Source: Eutreptiella sp. 'Long Island Sound 2002' (Eukaryota > Euglenozoa > Euglenophyceae > Eutreptiales > Eutreptiaceae). Taken from it: a stretch of DNA of 64,000 nt. The notes under the pieces were generated by a model. The model saw only the letters and a program-made list of their open reading frames with translations, did no database searches and was not told the DNA's origin. Below are positions 30,818 through 43,250 of the stretch, one piece after another. The position numbers were made by a program, and so were the translations under genes. The stretch lies in NCBI GenBank assembly GCA_964036045.1, contig OZ038382.1:131440556-131504555 (forward strand). The letters are read 5' to 3'. Every line of letters begins with the position of its first letter. The first letter of the stretch is position 1.

Positions 30818-31410
30818 CCTACCCTTCGCCCACACTCATTGATGAGTGGGGCACTGCTAGGCTCCGCTTGGATAGTAGATGGATCGGACACAATGCTCAA
30901 TGTGGGTGGCAGCGTACCGCGCCGAGGCCCCCTTGTCCACGGGCTGATGATTGCATGTAACATGTCCGGGAGACAAACCACATTTGTATCGGGCCTTGTC
31001 TTGCTAATCTCGCTGTCCAACCGGGGCCCAGAGGGGACGGGAGGTCGCTGTCAAGCCTCACAGGTCAGCATCCCCTGTGCGTCGGGAGGAGCCAACCTAA
31101 AAAAAGAGTGAATGTGGTGGGAATGCACAAAAGGGTTCAAATGAGTTGAACAAGGGTGTAAAGCCAAGTTGACGGGGGACAGGGGGGCTCAAAATCAAAT
31201 TCACTTCATCACTGGTGCCGTCATGGGGTCCCCACACACAGCACGTTTCCCCACACGTGCCTTGGGAATTGCTCATAAGACTTTTTTGACCACTTCTAAA
31301 ATTTGCGGCGTTTGTGCTAAAAACAAAATACTGCGCGCAGAAAACAATGCTGTGTATTTGTCTTTGGTGCGGAATATCGTTTTTGGCCCAGAATATTTTT
31401 AGTGCGGATC
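30818..31410 (+). repeat. RepB, unit 1
   Basis: Diverged copy of 16,206-16,790. It starts at CTTCGCCCACACTCATTG, the sequence that ends RepA elsewhere, so RepA plus RepB look like one roughly 1.1-kb repeat of which only the right half is here. Confidence 0.8.
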
Positions 31411-32164
31411 ATTTTTTTAGCTAACAAAAAAATTACCTCTAAAGATAATTTGTATCTAAAAAAATACAGGAGCTTCAACCCCCCCCTCAGCTCAGGCGAT
31501 TTTGTGTCAAATTACTATGTCCAAGGTGATGAAGGTGATTGAGCACTTACAAGGAGGTTTGAATGGGGGGTTGAGCTGAGCCATAGCCAGATTTGCAGCC
31601 ACCACCGCAGCAGTCTTGTAAAACTATGCATTTGATATTTGATCCATTATGCAACCACAGTGCAACTGTGGTCCCTTGATTTGCGATTTCCATCGAATGC
31701 GGTCGCCAAATGCGTTTAAGCATCCTATGGAATATCTTTGTGAGGAAATCAGTTGCAACAGTTATCCGGCAACCGGCAACCAGACTGCTTAACCACACAC
31801 ACCATACAGTCTCTATCTTCACCACACCTTTTTACCAACTGTTAAGGTAGCAACATTCTTTTTTCAATCTCTTAGATGCATCATCTGCTTTCTGAGCCAT
31901 TTGGTTGCACCAAGGGGTACATAATTTACACGCTGCTATAATGTGCTGGTGATTTGCTGCCTCACCACATGGAGCAGGATCTAGGGCTGTGCCATGCAAT
32001 TGGATGAAGACATCCAAAGGATACTAGAGGGTGAAGCACACAGAGGCAGCATTAGTCTGATTGAGGCGCGCCAACCATTTTTTTTAGGCCCCTAGTAGGG
32101 GATAACAACACCGTAGATACACCGTAGATTCACATCTCTGTCCTCCGCGTTGGAAGCCTCTTTC
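31411..32164. other. AT-rich unique DNA, unit 1
   Basis: About 750 bp without credible ORFs. An imperfect inverted pair (CTTCAACCCCCCCCTCAGCT near 31,472 and GGGGGGTTGAGCTGAG near 31,565) could fold. No gene seen. Confidence 0.4.
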
Positions 32165-32550
32165 ATTTGGGGTGATGGGCTCCTTCGCTTCGATGTGGGC
32201 CTTTGAGCTGGAAATATGTACTTCTACGCGTTTGTGTTGTGCCTTGAGTGGGGAATAGGCACTCCCACGCGTTCGTATGGCCCTTCGAGTGGGAAATATG
32301 GACTCCCACGCTTTGGGGTGGCCTTTTGAGTTTGGAAGATGGACCCCCGCGCTTCAGTGTAACCCTTTTAGCTTGGGTGATACACTCAGACACCATGGTG
32401 TGGCCCTTTGAGTTGGGCTGATGGACTCCCACTCTTTGGTGTAGCCTTTTGAGTTAGGGATACGGACTTTCTTCCTTTTGGGGAGCCCTTTGAGTTTGGG
32501 ATACAGACTCCCATGCTTCGGTGTGGCCTGTTGAACTGGGGATATGGAAC
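32165..32550 (+). repeat. 41-bp minisatellite, unit 1
   Basis: GGCCCTTTGAG landmarks at about 32,197, 32,239, 32,279, 32,320, 32,361, 32,402, 32,443, 32,484 and 32,525 give a strict 41-bp period over nine copies. Consensus pieces are GGCCTTTTGAGTTGGG and ATATGGACTCCCACGC. The short minus-strand ORFs are translations of it. Confidence 0.92.
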
Positions 32551-32564
32551 CAAGGGACCCGCCA

Positions 32565-32985
32565 AGGACAACCCCACAGAGGGGCCCCGAACGGGTACGA
32601 TGCAGAGGGAGCCCAGCGGCGGGGGCCAGCGGCAGGCACCAAGAGCCCGGTTTTCGGCGGGCCTCCACGTGCCCCGCGCATCTGCCCAGTGAATTCGGGG
32701 GCGTAAGCCCCTGACAGGGAAAGGCACCACTGCAAGGGGCTAGCTGACCGGGGCACCGAGAGGGAACGGACTAGACGAGGCGCGGCGCACCAACGCGGGG
32801 CCACGAGGCACACCAGAGAGGCAGGCCGCCGGCGACAACCACGGCAAAGAACCACATGCCAGGCAACCAGGGCCCCCGGTTGCCGCAAACCCCGAGAGCA
32901 CACACAACGCCACAGAGCGCGCCACACCACCCAAGGACACAGCTCACACACCAACACAAACACCCCACATCCCGGCCGGGCACCC
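32565..32985 (+). repeat. RepD, copy 1b
   Basis: Second, diverged RepD copy inside unit 1, in direct orientation to 28,150-28,560. Confidence 0.8.
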
Positions 32986-34362
32986 CGCCATCTCCAAGAT
33001 ATGGTAGCGACGGAAAATAAGTAAGAGCTCATTTTGTTCGTACTTGGTGAGTACGAGCAATATATGTTCAAGGTCTGGTCGCGTCTCCACGCCTTCAACA
33101 TCTTTTTCATTTGAATTTTTAAATTTTTTTGAGCTCATTCAGGCATATTCAATTTATGCAAAGAATCCCTCATTTTTGGCCTTTCATAGGCCTACGTTTT
33201 GAGCTTGGATCTCCAGGCCCCCGTCGAGTTGCAGTGTGTGTCTTGTGGCATGTGTCCACTTCTGTTAATGGACTTTGTTTGGCCGTGAATCATTGTACAT
33301 AGGCCCAGGTATGAATTATGCCGATTGTGTGTTGAGTTTTATGCCTTTTATGTGTTCATCTGTGATGACCATGGAGATTTACTACTATTGAGTTTTTGGT
33401 CCAATCTTCGATCATGGGTGGACTCCATGGTCCAAACTATCCATATCAGGTCTTTGTCGGTCATCGTTCAGTTTTGTTCTTGCGCTATCATCAATTTTCT
33501 TTGTGCAATTTCGCCAATTTTAGCTTGTAGTAAATTTGGTCATGTGATCATTGCCCAAGTTTACTCAGTTATTGGTTGACTTTATGAACTTGTATCTTCA
33601 TTTACATGTTGAGGTGAAATCCAATTGTCTATTCCAATGAATGATCATGTCTTCCACTCCACATGCTTTTACTTGGTTCTAACTCAATTTGGGCTTACAA
33701 CACCATTGCAATCTCTAAAACGTATTGGAGATTTCAAATTTTGTGTGTTCACTTCATCCACTTGGTTCTTCTGGGTCTTTGGGCCAAATATCCTTTCGTC
33801 TTGACCCAAGACCTCCCCAATGTTTCTAACTTGGCTAATTGAACTTGTTTTGGTATGCTTCGTAACATAACAAAACCATTGGAACCAAGTTTGCCAAGTA
33901 TCCAAGGTAGTGGTGTCAGACTTACCAAAATGTAAAGCAGGGGCGGGTAACCTCTGATCGGCTTTGCCTGTTTTTGTGCCCTGATTCCCACGCCAGGTCT
34001 CAGAGCCAGTGTGGAGCTGGGTCCTGCCCTTCTACGTGTGTCAGGGTGAAGGTCTTGGCTACCCCAAACTACCCTTGTCTCCTTTGGGGATCTGTCATCC
34101 TGAGGTGGTATGAGTGATATACCACTTTACCCTGCTTTCAACAGAATTTTCGGGGCCTAAGTCTTATTGGCACCTTGGACCACCAAATCCCCTACGGTTG
34201 TGTGGTGGGGCTTTTTCTTGCCCCAAGGAACGTTGAGTTGCAATGTTTGGGGGGGATGGAGGGTTAGTGTATGGGCACCAGACCCCTGCTTTTGAGGTCC
34301 TGTAGTCCGAGGAGTGGAGAGTGACAACCCCCCCACTAGGGTAGGCTTTGACAGCCAACGCA
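32986..34362. other. AT-richer DNA at the end of unit 1
   Basis: About 1.4 kb of near-balanced composition with short frames only. No domain, LTR signature or repeat family recognised. It ends at the duplication junction. Confidence 0.4.
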
Positions 34363-35209
34363 CACCACGGGGGGGGGGGGGGCAGCAGGCGGCGACAACC
34401 GCTGACGAACGCCAAGCAAGCAGGCAGGAGCAAAACAGCAGAGGAAAAACACGGAATACCTAGCGGCAGCGCGACGACACCCGCGAGACACACACCAAGG
34501 GGGGGGCTGGGGGCACCCGCAAGGGAACAGCAAAAGGCCAGGCAGAAAACACAAAAGTAGCGGGAGCACAAGGAGAGCCAAGCAACGGGTCGAGGAGACC
34601 CGCAAAACAAACACCGAGGCGGTGGGGGGGGGAGAAAAAGGAAAAACACAAGGGGACAAGGAGGGCGGGGGAAAACAAACAGCAAACCAATGGGACCGAG
34701 GCCTGAGGAGAACACTAGGGGCAGAAGAAGGAAAAAAAACAAAAAGAAAATAGGGGGGGGGGGGAGGAAACCGCACAGCGCCAAGGCCCACGACAGCCAG
34801 GGCCGGTAACCAGAGAAAGCCCGAGATAGCGGCGGTGCGAAGAGAGCAAAAAAAAAACAAAGAAAAGCAAGAAGGCACTCAAAAGGACAAGAAAAGGGCA
34901 ACCCCATACCCGAGGGGGCCGAGAAAAGCAGGAGGACGAGGAGCACGAGGAAAGGCGAGGAGCACCAAAACGCGCCCGGGAGGCTGGCCCGCCAGACGCG
35001 GCCAAGAAGAGCAAGCACACGCACACACGCACGGTACCCGGGTGTGGCGTCCTCCAACCCGAAAGGGGAGGTGTTGGCGTCCACACGAATTAACCCCGGT
35101 GCACTGGCAGAGGCCTCCGTCGAAAGACAGACGGTACGGGAAACCGGACGCGTGAGTGACCGGGTCCACATAAGCCAAACCACTGCAGTGCACGCAGCCC
35201 AAGACCGAC

Positions 35210-35620
35210 GACGGAGGGACCCGTCGCGGGGCCCCGAACGGGTACGACGCGGAGCGAGCCCCGCGCCCCCGCCTCGTCAGGGGCCAGCGGCAGGCACCAT
35301 GAGCCCGATTCTCAGCTGTCCTCCACGTGCCCCGCTCATCTGCCCAGTGAATCCGGAGCGAAAGCCCCTGGTGGGGGAAGGTATCATGGCGACGGGAAAG
35401 CCAACCAGAGCACGGAAAGTGACCGGACCGGACGAGGCGCGGCGCACCACGCGGGGCCACGAGGCACGCCAGAGAGGCACGCCACCGGCCACAACCAAGG
35501 CACACGGACAGGTGCCAAGCAACAACGGCCACCGGGTGCCGCAAACCCGGGAAGCGCGCACAACACACAGCGAACCAACACGGCAGCAGGTGCTAGGCAA
35601 CGGCCAACCCACACAACACA
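35210..35620 (+). repeat. RepD, copy 2a
   Basis: Unit 2 equivalent of 28,150-28,560. Confidence 0.8.
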
Positions 35621-36665
35621 AACCACAGCCAGGATCGGCGGGATACAGGAGCACATGCACAAACACACACACCCCAACACCCCAGGCAGGAATGGCGGGG
35701 CGCAGCCGAAACCGAACTCAAGCACACACACCCACACCGCACACCCCAGCCAGCACTGGCGGGGTATAGGCGGAGCGCCCACACAAAGCACACACACCCC
35801 AACTCCCCAGCCAGGATAAGTGGGGTGAAGCCCAAACCCAAACCGAGACACACGCACCACGACCCCCAGCCAGGATTGGCGGGGTACATGCGGCGCAGGC
35901 ACACAAAGAAACACACCCCAACACTCCAGCCAAGAATGGCGGGGCGCAGCCAAAACCCGAACCCAAGCGCACACACCCACACCGCACACCCCAACCAAGA
36001 TTGGCTGGGTACAAGAGGAGCGCGCACACAAACGCACACACGTCAACATCCCGGCCAGGATTGGCGGGGTACAGGCGGCGCGCGCACATAAACACACACA
36101 CCCCAACACCCCAGCCAGGAATGGCGGGGCGTAGCCGAAACCCGAACCCAAGCACACACACTCACAACGCACACCCGAGCCCGGAATGGCGGGGTACAGG
36201 CAAAGCGCGCACACAAGCACACACGCCCCAACACCCCAGCCAGGATTGGCGGGGTACAAGAGGAGCGAGCACACAAACAAACAGACCCGAACACCCCAAC
36301 CTGGATTGGCAGGGTGAAAGCCAAAGCCGGAACCCATATACACACACTCCACAAACCCCAGCCAGGATTGATGGGGTACAGGCGGAGCGCGCACACAAAC
36401 ACACACACCCCAACACCCCAGCCAGGAATGACGGGCCGCAGCCCAATCCCGAACCCAAGCACAGACACCGGGACAGCACACCCCAGCCTGGATTGGCGGG
36501 GTACAAGCGGAGTACGCACACAAAAACACACATTCCTACACCCGAGCCAGGATTGGCGGGCCGAAAGCCAAAACCCGAACCCAAACACACGCACCACGAA
36601 CCCCAGCCAGAATTGGCGGGGTAGGGGCGGAGCGCACACACAAACACACACACCCAACGAGACTA
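35620..36665 (+). repeat. About 59-bp minisatellite, block 1, unit 2
   Basis: Unit 2 equivalent of 28,560-29,605; no copy-number change seen between the two units. Confidence 0.9.
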
Positions 36666-36915
36666 GGCGTATACCCGGTCCTGGGAAGCGAGACGACGCC
36701 TGCGTAAGCGGAGTCCTGGTCCAAAACAAACACCATCAGCTGCATCACTGAAATTACCACAAGGAACAGGCAGTTACGTGTCAGCCCGCTATGTAGCATA
36801 TCAGCCCCAATTGGTCCAAAACAATCGTCACATTTGTGAGAGCGTGTCAACGCTTATGTGAGCCGGGAGGCCCCACCCGGATAGCTGGGAGCCACACGGC
36901 AAAAAACCAAAAAAA

Positions 36916-37365
36916 CACCCCAGCCACGAATGGCGGGGCGCAGCCGAAACCCGAACCCAAGCACACACACCCACACCGAGCAACCCAGCCAGGACTGGCG
37001 GGGTACAAGCGGAGCCCGCACACAAACACACACACCCCAACACCCCAGGCAGGATTGGCGGGGTGCAGCCCAAACCCGAACCTACACCACACACCCCAGC
37101 CACAATTGGCGGACTAAAGCCAGAACCCGTGCCCGAACACACGCACCACAAACCCCAGCCAGGAATGGCGGGGTATGGGCGGAGCGGGCACACAAACACA
37201 CACACCCCAACACCCTAGCCAGGATTGGCGGGGTGCAGGCAAAACCCAAGCCCAAACACACGCACCACAAACCCCAGCCAGGACAGGCGAGGCGAAGCCA
37301 AAACCCGTACCCAAACACACACACCCTAGACCCTAGTCAAGATTGGCGCCGTTACTGCGAAACCC
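36916..37365 (+). repeat. About 59-bp minisatellite, block 2, unit 2
   Basis: Unit 2 equivalent of 29,856-30,305. Confidence 0.88.
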
Positions 37366-37369
37366 AAAC

Positions 37370-37850
37370 CCAAACACAAGGGCCACACAACAGTAGGAAG
37401 CCCATGGTGCATAGCCCGGACACTGAGGCAGCCCGTGCCATGCAGGTGATCCGGCCAGACGAGATCCGGAGCCCGGGGGTAAGGCTATATCCTAAGGCCT
37501 GTGCTGCATTTTGGACTCGAGGCGGAGCGTGCGACACCCAAGCACCTCGGAAGCCAAGTACCAAGAACACGCCGGTGGCATGCCTTGGGAACGGGATACG
37601 CCAGAAAGTCCGGTGCACCCCTAGGGTTCCGGCCAAAGGAGGGGACGGTCGCAAGCACGGGGGCACACCCTCCCGGCGTGACAAGTACGTCACGCCGGCG
37701 GCAATTAGCCCTCCCGGTGCTGCCCGGGGCTGATTTGTTGGGGGCTACCAGTCAGGTCTAGCGGGATGTAAGCCGCCTCCCCTCGTCATGCGCGGAGCCT
37801 TCTCCTGTCCGTCACAGCGGCGACGCCAGCGGGAACCATGGGGAGCCTCT
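37370..37850 (+). repeat. RepC, unit 2
   Basis: Unit 2 equivalent of 30,310-30,790. It carries the T at 37,746 that differs from unit 1 and removes one stop-free extension on the minus strand. Confidence 0.8.
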
Positions 37851-37877
37851 CCACGACCGAATGCACCTACCTACCTA

Positions 37878-38470
37878 CCTACCCTTCGCCCACACTCATT
37901 GATGAGTGGGGCACTGCTAGGCTCCGCTTGGATAGTAGATGGATCGGACACAATGCTCAATGTGGGTGGCAGCGTACCGCGCCGAGGCCCCCTTGTCCAC
38001 GGGCTGATGATTGCATGTAACATGTCCGGGAGACAAACCACATTTGTATCGGGCCTTGTCTTGCTAATCTCGCTGTCCAACCGGGGCCCAGAGGGGACGG
38101 GAGGTCGCTGTCAAGCCTCACAGGTCAGCATCCCCTGTGCGTCGGGAGGAGCCAACCTAAAAAAAGAGTGAATGTGGTGGGAATGCACAAAAGGGTTCAA
38201 ATGAGTTGAACAAGGGTGTAAAGCCAAGTTGACGGGGGACAGGGGGGCTCAAAATCAAATTCACTTCATCACTGGTGCCGTCATGGGGTCCCCACACACA
38301 GCACGTTTCCCCACACGTGCCTTGGGAATTGCTCATAAGACTTTTTTGACCACTTCTAAAATTTGCGGCGTTTGTGCTAAAAACAAAATACTGCGCGCAG
38401 AAAACAATGCTGTGTATTTGTCTTTGGTGCGGAATATCGTTTTTGGCCCAGAATATTTTTAGTGCGGATC
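37878..38470 (+). repeat. RepB, unit 2
   Basis: Unit 2 equivalent of 30,818-31,410. Confidence 0.8.
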
Positions 38471-39224
38471 ATTTTTTTAGCTAACAAAAAAATTACCTCT
38501 AAAGATAATTTGTATCTAAAAAAATACAGGAGCTTCAACCCCCCCCTCAGCTCAGGCGATTTTGTGTCAAATTACTATGTCCAAGGTGATGAAGGTGATT
38601 GAGCACTTACAAGGAGGTTTGAATGGGGGGTTGAGCTGAGCCATAGCCAGATTTGCAGCCACCACCGCAGCAGTCTTGTAAAACTATGCATTTGATATTT
38701 GATCCATTATGCAACCACAGTGCAACTGTGGTCCCTTGATTTGCGATTTCCATCGAATGCGGTCGCCAAATGCGTTTAAGCATCCTATGGAATATCTTTG
38801 TGAGGAAATCAGTTGCAACAGTTATCCGGCAACCGGCAACCAGACTGCTTAACCACACACACCATACAGTCTCTATCTTCACCACACCTTTTTACCAACT
38901 GTTAAGGTAGCAACATTCTTTTTTCAATCTCTTAGATGCATCATCTGCCTTCTGAGCCATTTGGTTGCACCAAGGGGTACATAATTTACACGCTGCTATA
39001 ATGTGCTGGTGATTTGCTGCCTCACCACATGGAGCAGGATCTAGGGCTGTGCCATGCAATTGGATGAAGACATCCAAAGGATACTAGAGGGTGAAGCACA
39101 CAGAGGCAGCATTAGTCTGATTGAGGCGCGCCAACCATTTTTTTTAGGCCCCTAGTAGGGGATAACAACACCGTAGATACACCGTAGATTCACATCTCTG
39201 TCCTCCGCGTTGGAAGCCTCTTTC
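38471..39224. other. AT-rich unique DNA, unit 2
   Basis: Unit 2 equivalent of 31,411-32,164; contains the C at 38,949 that differs from unit 1. Confidence 0.4.
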
Positions 39225-39610
39225 ATTTGGGGTGATGGGCTCCTTCGCTTCGATGTGGGCCTTTGAGCTGGAAATATGTACTTCTACGCGTTTGTGTTGT
39301 GCCTTGAGTGGGGAATAGGCACTCCCACGCGTTCGTATGGCCCTTCGAGTGGGAAATATGGACTCCCACGCTTTGGGGTGGCCTTTTGAGTTTGGAAGAT
39401 GGACCCCCGCGCTTCAGTGTAACCCTTTTAGCTTGGGTGATACACTCAGACACCATGGTGTGGCCCTTTGAGTTGGGCTGATGGACTCCCACTCTTTGGT
39501 GTAGCCTTTTGAGTTAGGGATACGGACTTTCTTCCTTTTGGGGAGCCCTTTGAGTTTGGGATACAGACTCCCATGCTTCGGTGTGGCCTGTTGAACTGGG
39601 GATATGGAAC
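39225..39610 (+). repeat. 41-bp minisatellite, unit 2
   Basis: Unit 2 equivalent of 32,165-32,550, same nine copies. Confidence 0.92.
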
Positions 39611-39624
39611 CAAGGGACCCGCCA

Positions 39625-40045
39625 AGGACAACCCCACAGAGGGGCCCCGAACGGGTACGATGCAGAGGGAGCCCAGCGGCGGGGGCCAGCGGCAGGCACC
39701 AAGAGCCCGGTTTTCGGCGGGCCTCCACGTGCCCCGCGCATCTGCCCAGTGAATTCGGGGGCGTAAGCCCCTGACAGGGAAAGGCACCACTGCAAGGGGC
39801 TAGCTGACCGGGGCACCGAGAGGGAACGGACTAGACGAGGCGCGGCGCACCAACGCGGGGCCACGAGGCACACCAGAGAGGCAGGCCGCCGGCGACAACC
39901 ACGGCAAAGAACCACATGCCAGGCAACCAGGGCCCCCGGTTGCCGCAAACCCCGAGAGCACACACAACGCCACAGAGCGCGCCACACCACCCAAGGACAC
40001 AGCTCACACACCAACACAAACACCCCACATCCCGGCCGGGCACCC
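39625..40045 (+). repeat. RepD, copy 2b
   Basis: Unit 2 equivalent of 32,565-32,985. Confidence 0.8.
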
Positions 40046-41419
40046 CGCCATCTCCAAGATATGGTAGCGACGGAAAATAAGTAAGAGCTCATTTTGTTCG
40101 TACTTGGTGAGTACGAGCAATATATGTTCAAGGTCTGGTCGCGTCTCCACGCCTTCAACATCTTTTTCATTTGAATTTTTAAATTTTTTTGAGCTCATTC
40201 AGGCATATTCAATTTATGCAAAGAATCCCTCATTTTTGGCCTTTCATAGGCCTACGTTTTGAGCTTGGATCTCCAGGCCCCCGTCGAGTTGCAGTGTGTG
40301 TCTTGTGGCATGTGTCCACTTCTGTTAATGGACTTTGTTTGGCCGTGAATCATTGTACATAGGCCCAGGTATGAATTATGCCGATTGTGTGTTGAGTTTT
40401 ATGCCTTTTATGTGTTCATCTGTGATGACCATGGAGATTTACTACTATTGAGTTTTTGGTCCAATCTTCGATCATGGGTGGACTCCATGGTCCAAACTAT
40501 CCATATCAGGTCTTTGTCGGTCATCGTTCAGTTTTGTTCTTGCGCTATCATCAATTTTCTTTGTGCAATTTCGCCAATTTTAGCTTGTAGTAAATTTGGT
40601 CATGTGATCATTGCCCAAGTTTACTCAGTTATTGGTTGACTTTATGAACTTGTATCTTCATTTACATGTTGAGGTGAAATCCAATTGTCTATTCCAATGA
40701 ATGATCATGTCTTCCACTCCACATGCTTTTACTTGGTTCTAACTCAATTTGGGCTTACAACACCATTGCAATCTCTAAAACGTATTGGAGATTTCAAATT
40801 TTGTGTGTTCACTTCATCCACTTGGTTCTTCTGGGTCTTTGGGCCAAATATCCTTTCGTCTTGACCCAAGACCTCCCCAATGTTTCTAACTTGGCTAATT
40901 GAACTTGTTTTGGTATGCTTCGTAACATAACAAAACCATTGGAACCAAGTTTGCCAAGTATCCAAGGTAGTGGTGTCAGACTTACCAAAATGTAAAGCAG
41001 GGGCGGGTAACCTCTGATCGGCTTTGCCTGTTTTTGTGCCCTGATTCCCACGCCAGGTCTCAGAGCCAGTGTGGAGCTGGGTCCTGCCCTTCTACGTGTG
41101 TCAGGGTGAAGGTCTTGGCTACCCCAAACTACCCTTGTCTCCTTTGGGGATCTGTCATCCTGAGGTGGTATGAGTGATATACCACTTTACCCTGCTTTCA
41201 ACAGAATTTTCGGGGCCTAAGTCTTATTGGCACCTTGGACCACCAAATCCCCTACGGTTGTGTGGTGGGGCTTTTTCTTGCCCCAAGGAACGTTGAGTTG
41301 CAATGTTTGGGGGGGATGGAGGGTTAGTGTATGGGCACCAGACCCCTGCTTTTGAGGTCCTGTAGTCCGAGGAGTGGAGAGTGACAACCCCCCCACTAGG
41401 GTAGGCTTTGACAGCCAAT
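40046..41419. other. AT-richer DNA at the end of unit 2
   Basis: Unit 2 equivalent of 32,986-34,362, running into unique right-flank DNA. Confidence 0.4.
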
Positions 41420-42005
41420 GGGCCTTACCCATGTCTTGTTGTCTTTGCATGTTTTGTTCTTCTTCGATCCTGAATCAGGCTACCCAGGATTTGTTGGGTT
41501 GGAGAATTGGCTCCCTTTATCCCCCCCTCTCCTGCCTTGATGCCTCTTCCTTTGTGATTTCTAATGACTATTGCACCTTACCTTACCGGGGACATGGTTT
41601 GTACATGTTCCTATGACCATTTGTACATGCTTTCTGTCCATTGTTGTTTAGACCTCAAAGGGATTGCATCGATTTCGCAATTCCGATGGATACTCACAGA
41701 ATTAGAGGGACTCAATGTGAATGTGAGTGGTCTTCTCCTTGTGCTACGCTTATCTGCAAGGGAGGCGGCCGCAATGGCTTGGGGAAGGTCGACCCCGGGA
41801 CCGAAGCACCGGACCAGCTGTAAAGCGATTTGAGCCGTAGGTGAAGTTTTACACAAAGAGGGAATGGATGGTCTTAGTGAGGAATTCAATCATCTGGGTG
41901 TTTTGCCTTTTCTCAAAACAGTAGGTACAGAGATGGTTGTAATTTGAGCGAGAACTACCACTGTTGTCGACGTTCTAAAATGAATGGAAGAGGAGACGAG
42001 GATCG
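41420..42005. other. Right flank of the duplication
   Basis: Unique AT-richer DNA with short frames on both strands; nothing recognised. Confidence 0.35.
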
Positions 42006-42145
42006 TTACATGGGGGGCGTTGTTAAGGGCATGAAGTTCAGATTTGCCAGTGTAGAAAGAAAGGCCGTTTAGGCCCCCTTGTGGTGAAAAGGAAGTGAAG
42101 AACCTTTTGTAGAGTGTGAGGTGATTTGCTTTGAAGGGCAAGATT
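42000..42145 (+). repeat. RepE, copy 1
   Basis: Shares TACATGGGGGGCGTTGTTAA (42,006 on) and the following GGGCATGAAGT with 45,056 on. After a roughly 70-bp segment missing from the other copy, GAAGTGAAGA and TAGAGTGTGAGGT-like sequence also match. Confidence 0.7.
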
Positions 42146-42189
42146 GTCTATGAAGGACAAGAGGGCGGCAATGTCATGTTGAGGAAGGA

Positions 42190-42570
42190 GAGTTTTGAAG
42201 TGGAGAATGATGCAGCAACCATTCAGAAACCATGACCTCGATACCTCCTTTGCTTTTTCTATTGCTTTTTTTCGATTTTCTTTTCAGCAATTTACTCAGC
42301 TTGCTCCAACCCTGAGGGGTGTTCAGGTTTTAATCCGGCCTCTGGTGCCCAGTAGGGCAATGTACAACAGCCAGATAAAACCACACACACAGCCCAGACC
42401 AGGACAGCAACGGGTTCTTATACTATTTGTTCTACATACTTTGTTCTTGATGTTGACTTCCGCTGGCAATGAAAGCTCTTGCCCCCGGTGAAGCCGCTCT
42501 CAGTAATGCTTGCCGGGGGGCAATCCCCATGCATAAAGAAAAGAACAGTGCAACGAGGTGCCCAAGTGGA
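42190..42570 (+). repeat. Diverged tandem duplicate, copy 1
   Basis: Aligns with 42,885-43,250 at an offset of about 680 bp. Shared blocks include ACCATGAC.T.GATACCTCC, TTCTTATACTATTTGT.CTA and AACAGTGCAAC. Many substitutions and indels. No ORF is conserved between the copies, so this is probably non-coding. Confidence 0.7.
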
Positions 42571-42884
42571 GCACCGGGCAATTTCCCCTCACATTGTGTG
42601 TCCTCTTCTCTAGCGGATTCTTCATAGCAACTCAATCATCAGTGGTCCACACATTTTGGACGTGCCAGGAAACACCTAGAATTTCAAAAGCAGCACGTCG
42701 AAACGCAGGGAGTTAGGCAGGCAGCATTTCGTGCCAACGAGACAATATGTTCTAGAAAGTAATGGCGGTAGGTAAGTACACAACAAAAAAGCTCACAAAC
42801 GAGCTGCTGGAACCACAGATCTCAGGCAGAATGGAGGAGAAGAGGGAGTTAAAATCGTGTGGGAAGAGGCGAGTTTCGATGTCG

Positions 42885-43250
42885 AGAACGATGGGGCACC
42901 AATTTAACAACCATGACGTGGATACCTCCCTTGCTTTCCCTATCTCGTTTGTCCCTTTTTTTATCCACTTACTCAGGTCTCTCCCACTATGACAGGTGTT
43001 TAGGTTTCAGTCTGGCCTCTCGTGCCACGTAGGGCAGTGTGCAGCAGCCAGATAGACCACACACAGAGCCCAAACCAGTACACCGAAAGCTTCTTATACT
43101 ATTTGTGCTACATAGTCTGTTCTCGTTTTGGACTTTTGCCCGCAATGAACGCTCTTACTCGTGGCTAGGCACCTTTCAACAATGCTTCCCGGGGGCCAAC
43201 CTACATGCATAAACAAAGGAACAGTGCAACAATGAGCTGTACAGCTGGGC
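42885..43250 (+). repeat. Diverged tandem duplicate, copy 2
   Basis: Partner of 42,190-42,570. Confidence 0.7.

Larger units (their letters stand above)
27303..34362 (+). repeat. 7.06-kb tandem duplication, unit 1
   Basis: Every feature from GGCAGCAGGCGGCGACAACC (27,321) to GTAGGCTTTGACAGCCAA (about 34,358) recurs 7,060 bp downstream. I found only two substitutions by eye: C at 30,686 versus T at 37,746, and T at 31,889 versus C at 38,949. The opening G-run is 17 long here and 14 in unit 2. The junction near 34,360 joins GACAGCCAA to CGCACACCACGGGG, with short shared CAACGC-like sequence at the breakpoints. Contents in order: T-depleted DNA, RepD copy 1, 59-bp array, RepC, RepB, AT-rich DNA, 41-bp array, RepD copy 2, AT-rich DNA. 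Confidence 0.9.
34363..41419 (+). repeat. 7.06-kb tandem duplication, unit 2
   Basis: Head-to-tail copy of 27,303-34,362, ending at GACAGCCAA followed by unique TGGGCCTTACCC (41,420). The second unit also preserves the T-depleted tract (34,383-35,020). Near-identity means either a very recent duplication or an assembly artefact. Confidence 0.9.

Noticed and set aside
34200-34362. A chimeric 339-codon minus-strand ORF across the duplication junction as a fusion gene
   Set aside because: It merely joins the A-depleted phantom frame to the end of unit 1 across the junction.
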